A DNA stretch of 64,000 nt from assembly GCA_001464955.1 (NCBI GenBank), contig LNEM01000028.1:1-64000 (forward strand), in the 5' to 3' direction. The position numbers were made by a program, and so were the translations under genes. Below, one piece after another: positions 42,584-55,306 of this stretch; positions within the stretch are counted from its first letter, which is position 1; each line of letters opens with the position of its first letter. This stretch comes from Rhizobiales bacterium Ga0077537 (GTDB lineage Bacteria > Pseudomonadota > Alphaproteobacteria > Rhizobiales > Hyphomicrobiaceae). Under the pieces are notes generated by a model. That model saw only the letters and a list, made by a program, of their open reading frames with translations, ran no database searches and was not told the origin of the DNA.

Positions 42584-43930
42584 TCAGACGGCCGGCGACG
42601 GGAATGCGCCACGGTCGGCCTCGAAGGCGCGGCCGATGCGCAGCGCCAGCGCGTCGTCGAGACGGCGCACGACGATCTGCAGGCTCATCGGCAGCCCCCC
42701 GGAGGAAACCGCGGTCGGCACGGCGAGCGCGGCGAGGTTCATGTAGTTGACCCACCGCGTGTAGGACGCCATCGGCGCCCGCGTCTCGTCCACGTCGGCG
42801 ACCGGCATGGCCGGGAACGGAATGGTCGGCAGCACGATGGCGTCGACCCGGTCGATGGTCCGGAGGAACTGTGCGATGGCCTTCTCGCGCGCCGCCAGCA
42901 TCTGGATGTACTGCGCCGCCCCGATCGCTTTGCCCGAGAGCATGCGCGTGCGGATCGGATCGGCGAGCCCCGACTCCGGATCGTCCGCCAGCGCCTGCCA
43001 GTTGGCGTAGCATTCGGCGGCGATGAACTGGCCGCAGAGGTTGCCCCACGTCTCGATCGAGCCGCCGAGCCGGATCGGCTCGACCCGCGCGCCCAGCGCC
43101 TCGAGACGCGCCACCGCCGCCGAGAAATCAGCCCTCACTTCGTCGCTGAGTAGCGGCAGGTCGGCATCGGCCATTCGCCCGATCCGCAGCCCTTTGATGC
43201 CGCGCTCGAGATCCGGCATCGGATCGACCGGCGTCACGCCGATCGTCGTCGGATCCCCCGCGTCAGGCCCCTGCATCACGGCGAAGAGACGCGCCGCCGT
43301 CGTCACGTCGCGCGCCAGCGGGCCGATCGAATCGAGAAGTTGCGACAGCGGCGCCACGCCGGCCCGCGACACGCGCCCGACCGATGTCTTGAGGCCGACG
43401 CAGCCGCAAAGCGCCGCCGGAATGCGCACCGACCCGCCCGTATCCGTGCCGAGCGCCGCCGGCACCAATCCCGCGCCGACCGCCACGCCCGATCCCGACG
43501 ACGACCCGCCCGGGATGCGATGCACCTGCCGGTCCCAGGGGTTCCACGGCGTGCCGACCGTCACGTTCGTGCCGTAGCCGCCGAAGGCGTACTCGACCGT
43601 ATGCGTCTTGCCGGGCACGATGGCCCCGGCCGCGCGAAGCCTCTCGACCACCGGAGCGTCGCGCTCGGCAGCCGGCGCATTGCGCCGCGTGAGCGAGCCG
43701 CACCCCGACACGACGCCGCCGACGTCGATGATGTCCTTGACGCCGATGGCCATGCCTTCGAGCGGACGCCGCGTATCGCCGGCGGCCTGACGCGCATCGG
43801 AGAGCGCAGCCTCGGCCATGGATGTGTCGGCCGTGATGCGCACGAAGGCGTTGAGCTTGGCGTTTTCGCGCTCGATCAGATCGAGGCTGGCGCGCGTGGC
43901 GGCCACGGTGCTGGAGGGCTTGGCGGACAT
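42584..43930 (-). CDS. Amidase-signature family hydrolase
   Basis: The 448-residue protein has the Ser-Ser-Lys catalytic set: Lys65 in GVKDIIDV, the Ser cluster 143-145 in GGSSSGSGVAVGAG and the nucleophile Ser167 in TGGSVRIPAALCGCVGLK. It hydrolyses an amide or carbamoyl bond; related proteins include AtzF-type and GatA-like amidases, but no gatB or gatC is nearby. The ATG at 43930 starts just before the recognisable family sequence; the open frame upstream is Pro/Arg-rich. It lies 112 bases after glmM on the same strand and 48 bases before araD. Confidence 0.88.
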   Translation of the reverse strand: MSAKPSSTVAATRASLDLIERENAKLNAFVRITADTSMAEAALSDARQAAGDTRRPLEGMAIGVKDIIDVGGVVSGCGSLTRRNAPAAERDAPVVERLRAAGAIVPGKTHTVEYAFGGYGTNVTVGTPWNPWDRQVHRIPGGSSSGSGVAVGAGLVPAALGTDTGGSVRIPAALCGCVGLKTSVGRVSRAGVAPLSQLLDSIGPLARDVTTAARLFAVMQGPDAGDPTTIGVTPVDPMPDLERGIKGLRIGRMADADLPLLSDEVRADFSAAVARLEALGARVEPIRLGGSIETWGNLCGQFIAAECYANWQALADDPESGLADPIRTRMLSGKAIGAAQYIQMLAAREKAIAQFLRTIDRVDAIVLPTIPFPAMPVADVDETRAPMASYTRWVNYMNLAALAVPTAVSSGGLPMSLQIVVRRLDDALALRIGRAFEADRGAFPSPAV

Positions 43931-44042
43931 CGGGATCGACGGGCTCCGGACATAGGGCGCCGATACGACAGGCGCACCGGCTGGGTGGGAGCCGCTATCT
44001 GAGCACGTCGGCTGGCGGGACGCCACCCGTTCCCGGGGCCGG

Positions 44043-45398
44043 TCAGGCCGCCTGCGCGGCCTTCCGGACCGCATCGACGATGTCGTCGACGATCGTCGCC
44101 ACCATGGTCTCGTTGTCACCCTCGGCCATGACGCGGATCACCGGCTCGGTCCCCGACGGCCGGATGACGAGCCGGCCGCTCGTGCCGAGCTTCGTCTTGG
44201 CCCCTTCGATGACCGACTTGACGCGTGCGTCGTCGAGCGGGCGGCCCTCCGAGTAGCGCACGTTCTTCAGGATCTGCGGCAGCGGATCAAAGCGCTTACA
44301 CACCTCGCTGACGGGCTTTCCCGTCGTAACGACCGTCGCCAGCACTTGCAGCGCCGAGACGAGACCATCACCCGTCGTCGTGAAGTCCGAAAGCACGATG
44401 TGGCCGGACTGCTCGCCGCCCACGTTGTAGCCGTGCTTGCGCATGTGCTCGACCACGTAGCGGTCGCCGACGGCCGTCCGCGCCAGCGAGAGACCGATGC
44501 CGCCGAGATATCGCTCGAAACCGAGGTTGGACATCACCGTCGCGACGACGCCGCCGCCGGCGAGCTTCCCGCGCCGGTGCCAGCTCTCCGCGATCACGGC
44601 CATGATCTGGTCGCCGTCGACGATGCGCGCCTTCTCGTCGACGATCACCACCCGGTCCGCGTCGCCGTCGAGCGCGATGCCGATATCGGCGCGCACTTCC
44701 CGCACCTTGTCAGCGAGCGCTTCCGGCGAGGTCGAGCCGCATTTGAGGTTGATGTTGCGGCCGTTCGGCTCCACGCCGATGCGGATCACTTCCGCGCCGA
44801 GCTCCCACAGCGCTTCCGGCGCCACCTTGTAGGCGGCCCCGTTGGCGCAATCGACCACGATCCGGAGCCCGTCGAGCCTGAGGTTCTTCGCGAGTGTCCG
44901 CTTGGCGAACTCGATGTAGCGCTCCTGGGCGCTCTCGATCCGCGTCGCCCGTCCGATCTTGTCGGGCGTCGCCATGAGCTGGTCGCTCGGCGCCTCGATC
45001 AGCGCTTCGATCTCGGCTTCCATCTCGTCCGACAGCTTGTAGCCGTCCGGATCGAAGAACTTGATTCCGTTGTCCTCATAGGGGTTGTGCGAAGCCGAGA
45101 TCATGACGCCGAGGTCGGCGCGCATCGATCGGGTCAGCATCGCGACGGCGGGCGTCGGCATCGGGCCGAGCAGGAACACGTCGATCCCGACCGCCGTGAA
45201 ACCCGAGAGCAGCGCGCTCTCGATCATGTAGCCCGAGAGCCGCGTGTCCTTGCCGATCACGACGCGATGCCGATGACTGCCGTTGCGCGAGAAGACGTGC
45301 CCGGCCGCCATTCCGGCCTTGAGCGCGATCTCGGACGTCATGGGTGCCCGGTTGGCGAGCCCGCGAATACCATCGGTGCCGAAGTAGCGGCGCGACAT
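44043..45398 (-). CDS. glmM: Phosphoglucosamine mutase
   Basis: The enzyme converts glucosamine 6-phosphate to glucosamine 1-phosphate for UDP-N-acetylglucosamine and hence peptidoglycan and lipopolysaccharide. The N-terminus [13 protein letters not shown], the phosphoserine loop VMISASHNP with Ser103, the metal loop DGDADR near residue 245, and the C-terminal [15 protein letters not shown] phosphate loop are diagnostic. At 451 residues it has the normal length. The common ftsH-folP neighbourhood is not present; the amidase gene follows instead. Confidence 0.95.
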   Translation of the reverse strand: MSRRYFGTDGIRGLANRAPMTSEIALKAGMAAGHVFSRNGSHRHRVVIGKDTRLSGYMIESALLSGFTAVGIDVFLLGPMPTPAVAMLTRSMRADLGVMISASHNPYEDNGIKFFDPDGYKLSDEMEAEIEALIEAPSDQLMATPDKIGRATRIESAQERYIEFAKRTLAKNLRLDGLRIVVDCANGAAYKVAPEALWELGAEVIRIGVEPNGRNINLKCGSTSPEALADKVREVRADIGIALDGDADRVVIVDEKARIVDGDQIMAVIAESWHRRGKLAGGGVVATVMSNLGFERYLGGIGLSLARTAVGDRYVVEHMRKHGYNVGGEQSGHIVLSDFTTTGDGLVSALQVLATVVTTGKPVSEVCKRFDPLPQILKNVRYSEGRPLDDARVKSVIEGAKTKLGTSGRLVIRPSGTEPVIRVMAEGDNETMVATIVDDIVDAVRKAAQAA

Positions 45399-45627
45399 CT
45401 GAAACTACCCCTCGTGACTGCGATCGGCCCAGCATCGAGACGCGTTACACGTTGGCTCGGACCCGAGACTTTGCCGAGCAAGGTTGCATCGGCACAACGC
45501 CCGCCTGATCCGATTCCCTATACCATGAACCCGACCGGCATGAACCGTCCCGCCATGACCTATCCGCACATTCGTCGGTCCGCACGTGCCGTACGATTTG
45601 ATCCTTAATCGGACGATAGTCCCGTCC

Positions 45628-46620
45628 TCAGGTCCGCCGGATGACGAGCGACAGCCCGGGCTCGAGAAAGGCGTCCGGGATGGCCGGCTTGATCCGCTTC
45701 AGCATCCGCGCCCAGCGCCCGTTGGCCGACATGCGATAGCGCGCGCCATAGAGTGGGTTGGTCGCCGAGTGATGCCCGACCATCGAGTTGACGATATCGA
45801 GTTCGGGAAGCGGAGCCATGGCGAGTTCGAACTCGTGATAGCTGAGGCCCCGGCCCCACCGGGCGAGCACCTCCCGGCTGCCGGCCGCCTGGGTATCTCG
45901 CCCCGCCATCGCCGCCTGAAACCCGGGACGCGGGCTGAAGCGGGCGTAGTCCATGGCGAGATCGTCAGGGAGCCAGTGGAAGAACGGCAGGCAAGACGTG
46001 TGGAAATCGAGGAAGTGCAACCGGTTCGGGGCCTCGACCACCGCACACATTTGACCCGGGGCGAGCAATCGCCAGGATTGCGCGAGCGTCGCCAGACGCT
46101 CCTCGATCGTCATGTGCTCGAGACTGGCCCAGTAGACGATGAGATCGAAGCTTCGGCCACCGAACGCTCGCTCGATCTCGACTGCGCTCAAGGTGAGCAC
46201 TTCGGCATCGAGGTCGAACAGCTCGAGCCGCCGTCGTGCGACATCCACCGCCGGCGCATCCACGTCGACGGCTGTGACCCTGGCTCCCTGCTCCGCCAGC
46301 GCCAACGTGCTGGCCCCGGTGCCACACCCGATCTCCAGAACGCGCGCCCCATCGAGCGGCAGTGCGGCGTTGAGCCAGGGAATGTACCAGCGCCGATCGT
46401 GATCTAGCCGCCCTGTCATGTGATCCGCGAGATCGGCCGCGCCGGCATCCGTGTCGAGGTAACCGGCGTCCTCCCGGGCGAAGAACTGCGTCCTGAGACT
46501 TTTCTCCAGCGCAGCGCAGCGCTCCGGATCCATTGGAGTGAACCGGGTCATCAGCTTGGGTTCAGGCTTCGGGCCGAGTAGTCTTGCCCCGAGCCGCTTC
46601 CACATCTCCGAAACAGACAT
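45628..46620 (-). CDS. Class I SAM-dependent methyltransferase
   Basis: The 330-residue protein has the SAM-binding loop VLEIGCGTGASTLALAEQG, the acidic end of strand two (VTAVDVDAPAV), and YWASLEHMTIEE at motif III. The long C-terminal half lacks a recognised substrate domain. GGAAG lies upstream of the ATG at 46620, favoured over other starts in the same frame. It may methylate a polyketide, lipid or sugar, but the substrate is unknown. It is divergent from the SnoaL-like gene. Confidence 0.85.
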   Translation of the reverse strand: MSVSEMWKRLGARLLGPKPEPKLMTRFTPMDPERCAALEKSLRTQFFAREDAGYLDTDAGAADLADHMTGRLDHDRRWYIPWLNAALPLDGARVLEIGCGTGASTLALAEQGARVTAVDVDAPAVDVARRRLELFDLDAEVLTLSAVEIERAFGGRSFDLIVYWASLEHMTIEERLATLAQSWRLLAPGQMCAVVEAPNRLHFLDFHTSCLPFFHWLPDDLAMDYARFSPRPGFQAAMAGRDTQAAGSREVLARWGRGLSYHEFELAMAPLPELDIVNSMVGHHSATNPLYGARYRMSANGRWARMLKRIKPAIPDAFLEPGLSLVIRRT

Positions 46621-46803
46621 GCTAGACTTCCGCACAACAATCGAGACCAGTCTCCGCCAGATGACGAGAGACTCCACCTGTCTTCGATGTGAGCAGAAAT
46701 TAGCCCTCCCCCACCTGGGGTTGGATCAAATCGACGGTGCCACGAGGCGCATTTCCCAACCCACTTCCGATCAGGCGCACCACCGAGCCCAAGGAGCGAA
46801 GCG

Positions 46804-47268
46804 ATGACCCTATCCCCGATGCTGGCCAGGTTCTCTCAGGCGGTCGAAAGCGGTAACGGCGACGCCCTTGCGGATCTGTTCACAGCCGATGGCATCTACG
46901 ACGACTACTTCTTCGGCCCCTCTGAGCCCGGCCGCGCCGGCATCCGTGACATGCTGGCGCACTTCTACGAGGGCGGCGAGCGCTTCAGGTGGGAGTTCTT
47001 CGACCCCGTCTCGAACGGCTCGTTGGGCTACGCCAGCTATCGCTTCAGCTACACGTCGAAGCTCCCCGAGGCGAAAGGCGCCCGCGTCGTGTTCGAAGGC
47101 ATCAGCCGTTTCGAACTCGATGACGGTCTGATCCGCCGCTACAGCGAAGTCTTCGACCGCGGCATGGCACTCGCGCAGCAGGATTTCGCCGCAGAGCGCC
47201 TGAAGAAGATCGCTCTCAAATACGCCACGCGCCTGAAGGATCGTCCCGCGGCGAAGGGACACCTTTGA
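46804..47268 (+). CDS. NTF2/SnoaL-like small protein
   Basis: The 154-residue protein fits the cone-shaped NTF2-like fold, with the N-terminal helix LARFSQAVESGNGDALADLF, TADGIYDD and FEGISRFELDDGLIRRYSEVFDRG near the end. Such proteins bind small hydrophobic molecules as isomerases, hydrolases or carriers; the present one cannot be assigned. AAGGAG lies about 8 bases upstream of the start. It is followed by the DUF2235 gene after 67 bases. Confidence 0.8.
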   Translation: MTLSPMLARFSQAVESGNGDALADLFTADGIYDDYFFGPSEPGRAGIRDMLAHFYEGGERFRWEFFDPVSNGSLGYASYRFSYTSKLPEAKGARVVFEGISRFELDDGLIRRYSEVFDRGMALAQQDFAAERLKKIALKYATRLKDRPAAKGHL

Positions 47269-47335
47269 GGCAGCCACGCCAGGTGGTCCCCACCGGACAT
47301 CTGTGGTGACGCGGGGAACCGGGGGAGGTTCGAGC

Positions 47336-48481
47336 GTGAAGCGTCTGCTGTGCTTTTTCGACGGCACCTGGAACGTCCCGGACGGACGCCAGGAAGTCAC
47401 CAACGTCGTCAAGCTGACACGCATCGTGCCGGCTGTCGGAACCGACGGCGTTCGCCAGACGCTCCGGTATATCGAGGGCATCGGCACCGACCCCGGTGAC
47501 AGCGACTACGCCGCCTTTCTCGAAGGCGTCGTGGGCATCGGCATCGAGCTCCGCATCCTCGAAGCCTATCGCTTTCTCGCCGACCGCTATGCCCCAGGCG
47601 ACGAGATCTACATTTTTGGCTTCTCCCGGGGAGCCTTCCAGGCCCGCAGTCTCGCCGGCCTGATCGGCCTGACCGGCCTCTCTCGCCCGGGCGACGACAA
47701 CGCCGCCGATGCCGTCTGGGAGGCCTATCGTCGGCACCGCACGAGCCCCGACCCATCGGCCCTCGAACGCGTCCGGGCCTCAGGGCCGAGCGACGTCCGT
47801 ATCCGCTGCCTCGGCGTCTGGGATACAGTCGGCAACCTGGGTGTCCCGGTGATCGGGCACGCCGGGGTTTACGACACCACGTTCCACGATACCGCCCTTG
47901 GGCCGAACGTGGACGTCGGCCTCCACGCCCTTGCGATCGACGAGCCGCGCGGCCCGTTTCGACCGACCATGTGGACGAGACCACAGTCGGCGCCGCCACC
48001 GATTGGCCAGCACACCGAGCAGGTCTGGTTCGCCGGCAGCCATGCCAATGTCGGCGGCGGCTTTCCGGACGCGTCGTTGTCCGACATCTCGCTCAACTGG
48101 ATGGCCGAGCGTGTCGCAGCCACAACCGGGCTGTCGCTCGACCTGGATCACCTTCGCCGTTGGACATCGCCTGATCCGCTGGGTGAACTCGTCTCCCCGA
48201 CGACGGACGGCATCTATCGTGTGAGCCGAGCCTTTCCGTTCGTTCGCCTGATCCACCAGAACCCGCGCGGCGTTTCCCCGTGGCGGCGGTCGGTGATGGG
48301 GATGGCCCGCACGAGCCGGCTCCCGTCGGGACTGCACACGGTGGGCGAGAGCCTTCACCCGTCGGTTGTTGCCCGCTACGGCCGCAAGGCACCGCTACGC
48401 TACGACACAACTGCGCGGAAAACGCTGTATCGTCCACGCCCCGTGGCCGCTGCGATCGAGCGGCCCGACGCCCGCACTTGA
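47336..48481 (+). CDS. DUF2235-family alpha/beta hydrolase (Tle1-like phospholipase fold)
   Basis: The 381-residue protein begins LLCFFDGTWN and carries the nucleophile elbow IFGFSRGAFQAR with Ser97, then CLGVWDTVGNLGVP and, in the last third, QVWFAGSHANVGGG with the likely His. This is the pattern of DUF2235, which contains type VI secretion phospholipase effectors (Tle1) and housekeeping hydrolases. No secretion genes are near. The GTG at 47336 has GGGGGAGG 7 bases upstream, and I prefer it to the GTG at 47303. Function beyond lipid or ester hydrolysis is open. Confidence 0.85.
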   Translation: MKRLLCFFDGTWNVPDGRQEVTNVVKLTRIVPAVGTDGVRQTLRYIEGIGTDPGDSDYAAFLEGVVGIGIELRILEAYRFLADRYAPGDEIYIFGFSRGAFQARSLAGLIGLTGLSRPGDDNAADAVWEAYRRHRTSPDPSALERVRASGPSDVRIRCLGVWDTVGNLGVPVIGHAGVYDTTFHDTALGPNVDVGLHALAIDEPRGPFRPTMWTRPQSAPPPIGQHTEQVWFAGSHANVGGGFPDASLSDISLNWMAERVAATTGLSLDLDHLRRWTSPDPLGELVSPTTDGIYRVSRAFPFVRLIHQNPRGVSPWRRSVMGMARTSRLPSGLHTVGESLHPSVVARYGRKAPLRYDTTARKTLYRPRPVAAAIERPDART

Positions 48482-48512
48482 CAGCCACCTGAGCCCCGGA
48501 CCACTTCGCGCC

Positions 48513-49277
48513 ATGATCAGCCCTGCCGCCCCCACCACTGCCCCGAGCGTCGACCAATCCGAGGTCGACCGCTTTGCCCGCATCGCCGGCGAGTGGTGGG
48601 ACCCGAAAGGCAAGTTCGCGCCGCTTCATCGGCTGGGGCCGGCCCGGATGTCGTTCCTGCGCGACCGGATCGCAGGCCACTTCGGCCGTCCCCTGCCGGC
48701 ATCACGCCCGTTGGCGGGTCTGTCCATCCTCGATATCGGCTGCGGCGGCGGCCTCGTGGCGGAACCGCTGACCCGTCTCGGCGCACGCGTGACCGGGATC
48801 GACCCCGCCGCCGACAACATCGCAGCCGCCACGACGCACGCGGCGACCTCCGGCCTCGAGATCGACTATCGGGCCGTGACGGCGGAGGAATTGGCCGCCT
48901 CCGGCGCGAGCTTCGACGTCGTCCTCTGTCTCGAGGTGGTGGAGCACGTGACCGACCCGGCTGCTTTCATCGCGCTCGCCGCGTCGCTGACCCGTCCCGG
49001 CGGTCTGGTGCTGGCCTCGACGATCAATCGCACCATGAAGGCATGGCTGCTCGCCATCGTCGGTGCCGAGTACGTTCTGCGTTGGCTGCCGGCCGGCACG
49101 CATCGCTGGGACCGTTTCGTTACACCGGACGAGATGGCGAGGCACATGTCGGCCGCCGGCCTGTCGCGCATCTCTTTCGAGGGAATGGTCTACGATCCCC
49201 TCGGCGATCGCTGGTCTCTTTCGTCCGATACGGACGTGAACTACTTCGCCGCCGCTGCGCGACCCGAGGCGATCTGA
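48513..49277 (+). CDS. ubiG: Ubiquinone biosynthesis O-methyltransferase UbiG
   Basis: The enzyme catalyses both O-methylation steps of ubiquinone synthesis. It shows the family N-terminus VDRFARIAGEWWDPKGKFAPLH, the SAM loop ILDIGCGGGLVAEPLTRLG, GIDPAADNI, and EVVEHVTDPAAFI. The C-terminal THRWDRFVTPDEM and GMVYDPL match UbiG. The start ATG at 48513 is chosen at the usual N-terminus; an open frame upstream overlaps the DUF2235 gene. At 254 residues it has the normal size. It converges with secA. Confidence 0.93.
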   Translation: MISPAAPTTAPSVDQSEVDRFARIAGEWWDPKGKFAPLHRLGPARMSFLRDRIAGHFGRPLPASRPLAGLSILDIGCGGGLVAEPLTRLGARVTGIDPAADNIAAATTHAATSGLEIDYRAVTAEELAASGASFDVVLCLEVVEHVTDPAAFIALAASLTRPGGLVLASTINRTMKAWLLAIVGAEYVLRWLPAGTHRWDRFVTPDEMARHMSAAGLSRISFEGMVYDPLGDRWSLSSDTDVNYFAAAARPEAI

Positions 49278-49312
49278 GGGCCGCGTCGATCTCGAGCGCG
49301 TCCGCTACCGCC

Positions 49313-49337
49313 GCGATCAGCCTTCGCGGCTGATCGC
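49313..49337. terminator. Bidirectional hairpin between convergent ubiG and secA
   Basis: GCGATCAGCC and GGCTGATCGC form a perfect 10-bp stem with a TTCGC loop in the 79-base gap between two stops. There is no T-run on either side, so a factor-independent terminator of weak type is inferred from position. Confidence 0.55.
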
Positions 49338-49356
49338 AAGCTTGCGGCCGCCGACG

Positions 49357-52611
<3,255 letters not shown>

Positions 52612-53019
52612 GGGGCGGAGCCTCGAATGGTTTGGCCCGCCACCGGCGGCCGGAGCGGGCTCGACACCGGCCCGACGCGTTCCGGTTGAGCTGGTCGGCA
52701 CGAAGCGCCGTGATTGGTCCCGAAGGAGCATCAGGGCGCCGGCGACCGGCCGTAGCCGGAAAAACGCCAGGGGCGATCCGGTGTGACCGGATGGGCGAAG
52801 AGATAAGGACGGGACCCCTGACTGTCAACGCGACGCGTGGGGTAACCGTGCTGCGTCCCACCATCTGTCCGTGCCTTCGGCGGCGCTGCCGGGACCGATC
52901 TGCGAGCCATCGGGTCTCAATTTCGTCACCTGCAGGAGGTTTCGCTTGGCGAAAGCGGAGAGAAGGCGGTACCACCCGCCGTGCCGCCGACCGACACCAC
53001 AGGACTTCGAGGAGCTGAC

Positions 53020-53907
53020 GTGCAATCGACCCGACGCATCAATGGGCCATCCCTCTTCGCCAGCGTCGCGCTGTTGGCCATTGTGGCCGGCGCCCCTGTC
53101 GCTCTGGCTCAGGACCAGGTCGTGGCCACCGTCAACGGCCGCCCGATCACCGAAGCAGACGTGCGGCTCGCGGAGAGCGAGATCGGCAACGATCTGGGCA
53201 CGCTCCCGGTCGAACAGCGCCGCCGCGTGCTTGTCGAGTACTTGATCGAGAACGCGCTCTTCGCCGAGGCTGGTGAAAAGGAGAAGCTCGACACCGGACA
53301 GTCGTTCGATGAGCGGATGCGCTACTGGCAGCGCCGCGCTCTCCGCGACGCCTACTTCGACCGCTCGGTGAAAGGCTCGGTGTCCGACGCCGAGGCCCGC
53401 CAATTCTATGACGCCCAGGTGGCGGCTACTCCGCCGCAGGAGGAGGTCCGCACGCGCCACATCCTTGTCGAGACCGAGGAGCAGGCGAAGGAGATCTACG
53501 AGAAGATCGCCCACGGCGAGGACTTCGGCAAGATGGCCCGACAGTTCTCCAAGGATCCCGGCAGCAAGGACGAGGGCGGTGATCTCGGCTACTTCGGCCG
53601 CGGTCGCATGGTGCCTCAGTTCGAAGAGGCGGCCTTCAAGCTGACCAAGGGCGACGTCTCGCTGCCCGTGAAGAGTCAGTTCGGCTGGCACCTGATCAAG
53701 CTCGAGGACAAGCGCCAGCGCTCGGCCCCCCCGTTCGACCAGATCAAGGACCGCATCACGGCCGCCCTCATCCATCGCAAGGCTCAGGAGATCGGCGCCG
53801 GTCTCCGTGGCGCGGCCAAGGTCGAGTTCGTCGACCCCGACCTCCGGGCGCAGGTCGACAAGGAGACGGGGATGCGGCCTGTGCCGACGCCATTCCCGCC
53901 GCGCTGA
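53020..53907 (+). CDS. Periplasmic parvulin-type peptidyl-prolyl isomerase (PrsA/SurA-like)
   Basis: The 295-residue protein has a signal peptide (LFASVALLAIVAGAPVALAQ), a SurA-type N-terminal domain with VVATVNGRPITEADVRLAE, and one parvulin domain from VRTRHILVETEE to FGWHLIKLEDKR with conserved DPGSKDEGGDLGYFG and MVPQFEEAAF. It probably assists folding of exported proteins, which fits its divergence from secA. The GTG at 53020 has GAGGAG just upstream; a GTG at 52981 is less likely. The usual parvulin His and Phe positions are present. Confidence 0.9.
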   Translation: MQSTRRINGPSLFASVALLAIVAGAPVALAQDQVVATVNGRPITEADVRLAESEIGNDLGTLPVEQRRRVLVEYLIENALFAEAGEKEKLDTGQSFDERMRYWQRRALRDAYFDRSVKGSVSDAEARQFYDAQVAATPPQEEVRTRHILVETEEQAKEIYEKIAHGEDFGKMARQFSKDPGSKDEGGDLGYFGRGRMVPQFEEAAFKLTKGDVSLPVKSQFGWHLIKLEDKRQRSAPPFDQIKDRITAALIHRKAQEIGAGLRGAAKVEFVDPDLRAQVDKETGMRPVPTPFPPR

Positions 53908-53955
53908 ACGAACGTCCGTCGCGACTGCGGGATCTGGTGGCACCGGCTCCCGCGG

Positions 53956-55251
53956 TCAGATCTGCCGGCGGGGGGACCGGATGCGGCTCGCCAGCACCTT
54001 GTCGATTCGCCGACCATCGAGATCGATGACCTCGAAACGCCAGCCTCCGGCATCGACGTGTTCGCCGATGCGGGGCAGATGCATGAGGTGAGAGATCACG
54101 AACCCGGCGACCGTCTCGTAGCTGCGGTCGGCGGGCAGGGTCAGTCCGATTTTTTCCGCCATCTCGTCGGCCGGCATCGACCCGGCGAGCAACCACGATC
54201 CGTCGTCTCGCTCTTTCGCCATGAGTTCGTCGCCGTCATCATGCGAGCGAAACACCCCGGCGATTGCCGCGAGAATGTCGGCAGGCGTCACGATGCCCTC
54301 GAAGTCCCCGTACTCGTCGTGGATCAGCGCCATGGGCACGTCGGCTTCCCTGAGGACTCGAAGCACGTCCAGCGCATCGGTCGAATCGGGAACGATGGGC
54401 GCCGTCCTGATGTGGCGGCGGACATCGAGCGGCTTGCCAGAAAGCAGATCCGCAAGCAGCTCCCGCGTCTGCACGACCCCGATGAGCGCGGTGTCCGAGC
54501 CCTCCCCCACTGGCAGGCGTGAGTGCACGGTCGTGGTGAGCCGCACGCGGATATCCTCTTCCGGCTTCGTAATGTCGATCCAGTCGACCTCCCTGCGCGG
54601 CGTCATCAGGCCGACCACGGCCCGGTCGGCCAGCCGCATCACGCCGGCGATCATCTCACGTTCTCCGGCCTCGATGACGCCCGAACGCTCGGCCTCCGCG
54701 ATGATGGTCCGAATCTCCTCGTCCGTGACCTTCGTTTCGTTCTCGGTCGACTGCCCGGCGGCACGGAAGACAAGTCGCGTCGAGGCGTCGAGCAGCCACA
54801 CGGCGGGTGCCGCCAGTCGCGAGAACAGCGCCATTGGCGGTGCCACCTTGCAGGCGATGCCCTCCGGATTCCGCAGCGCCAGGTTCTTCGGCACGAGTTC
54901 GCCGACGATCACAGACAGATACGTGATGACGACGATGACCAGCCCGTAGCCGAGCGGTCCGGCAACAGCCGCCGAAACGCCCGCCGACTGGAGTGCGTCG
55001 CTGGCGCGCAGGCCGAACGCCTCCCCCGAGTAGGCGCCGTTCACGATCCCGATGAGCGTGATCCCGATCTGCACGGCGGAGAGGAAGCGCCCAGGATCTT
55101 CGGCGAGCCGGATCGCGGTCTGCGCACCGGCCACTCCGGCTGCCGCCATCGCCTTGAGCCTCGGTTGACGTGCCGAGACGACCGCCAGCTCCGACAAGGC
55201 GAACATCCCGTTGAGCAGGATGAGACCGGCGACGATGAACAGCTCGATCAC
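53956..55251 (-). CDS. CNNM/CorC-type membrane protein with CBS pair (hemolysin-like family)
   Basis: The 431-residue protein has an N-terminal DUF21/CNNM domain with three to four membrane helices (from VIELFIVAGLILLNG, with ELAVVSARQPRLK), a CBS pair (residues about 205-325, with MTPRREVDWID and PMALIHDEYGDFEGIVTPADIL), and a CorC/HlyC domain. Members move or regulate Mg2+ or Co2+; the older name hemolysin is not supported. The GTG at 55251 gives the usual start. It follows ndvA by 55 bases on the same strand and converges with the parvulin gene. Confidence 0.9.
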   Translation of the reverse strand: MIELFIVAGLILLNGMFALSELAVVSARQPRLKAMAAAGVAGAQTAIRLAEDPGRFLSAVQIGITLIGIVNGAYSGEAFGLRASDALQSAGVSAAVAGPLGYGLVIVVITYLSVIVGELVPKNLALRNPEGIACKVAPPMALFSRLAAPAVWLLDASTRLVFRAAGQSTENETKVTDEEIRTIIAEAERSGVIEAGEREMIAGVMRLADRAVVGLMTPRREVDWIDITKPEEDIRVRLTTTVHSRLPVGEGSDTALIGVVQTRELLADLLSGKPLDVRRHIRTAPIVPDSTDALDVLRVLREADVPMALIHDEYGDFEGIVTPADILAAIAGVFRSHDDGDELMAKERDDGSWLLAGSMPADEMAEKIGLTLPADRSYETVAGFVISHLMHLPRIGEHVDAGGWRFEVIDLDGRRIDKVLASRIRSPRRQI

Positions 55252-55306
55252 GTGGGATTTCCGCCGACGTCCGTCAGCGCCCCCCACAAAACCGCCCGCG
55301 CGACTC

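Noticed and set aside
40848-43049. Long minus-strand open frame of 733 codons over araD and the amidase
   Set aside because: It is a frame-shifted shadow of the araD and amidase genes; composition is Arg/Gly/Asp-rich and no motif is seen.
45399-45627. Possible tRNA or small RNA in the 229-base gap upstream of glmM
   Set aside because: No T-loop consensus, cloverleaf or terminator could be seen.
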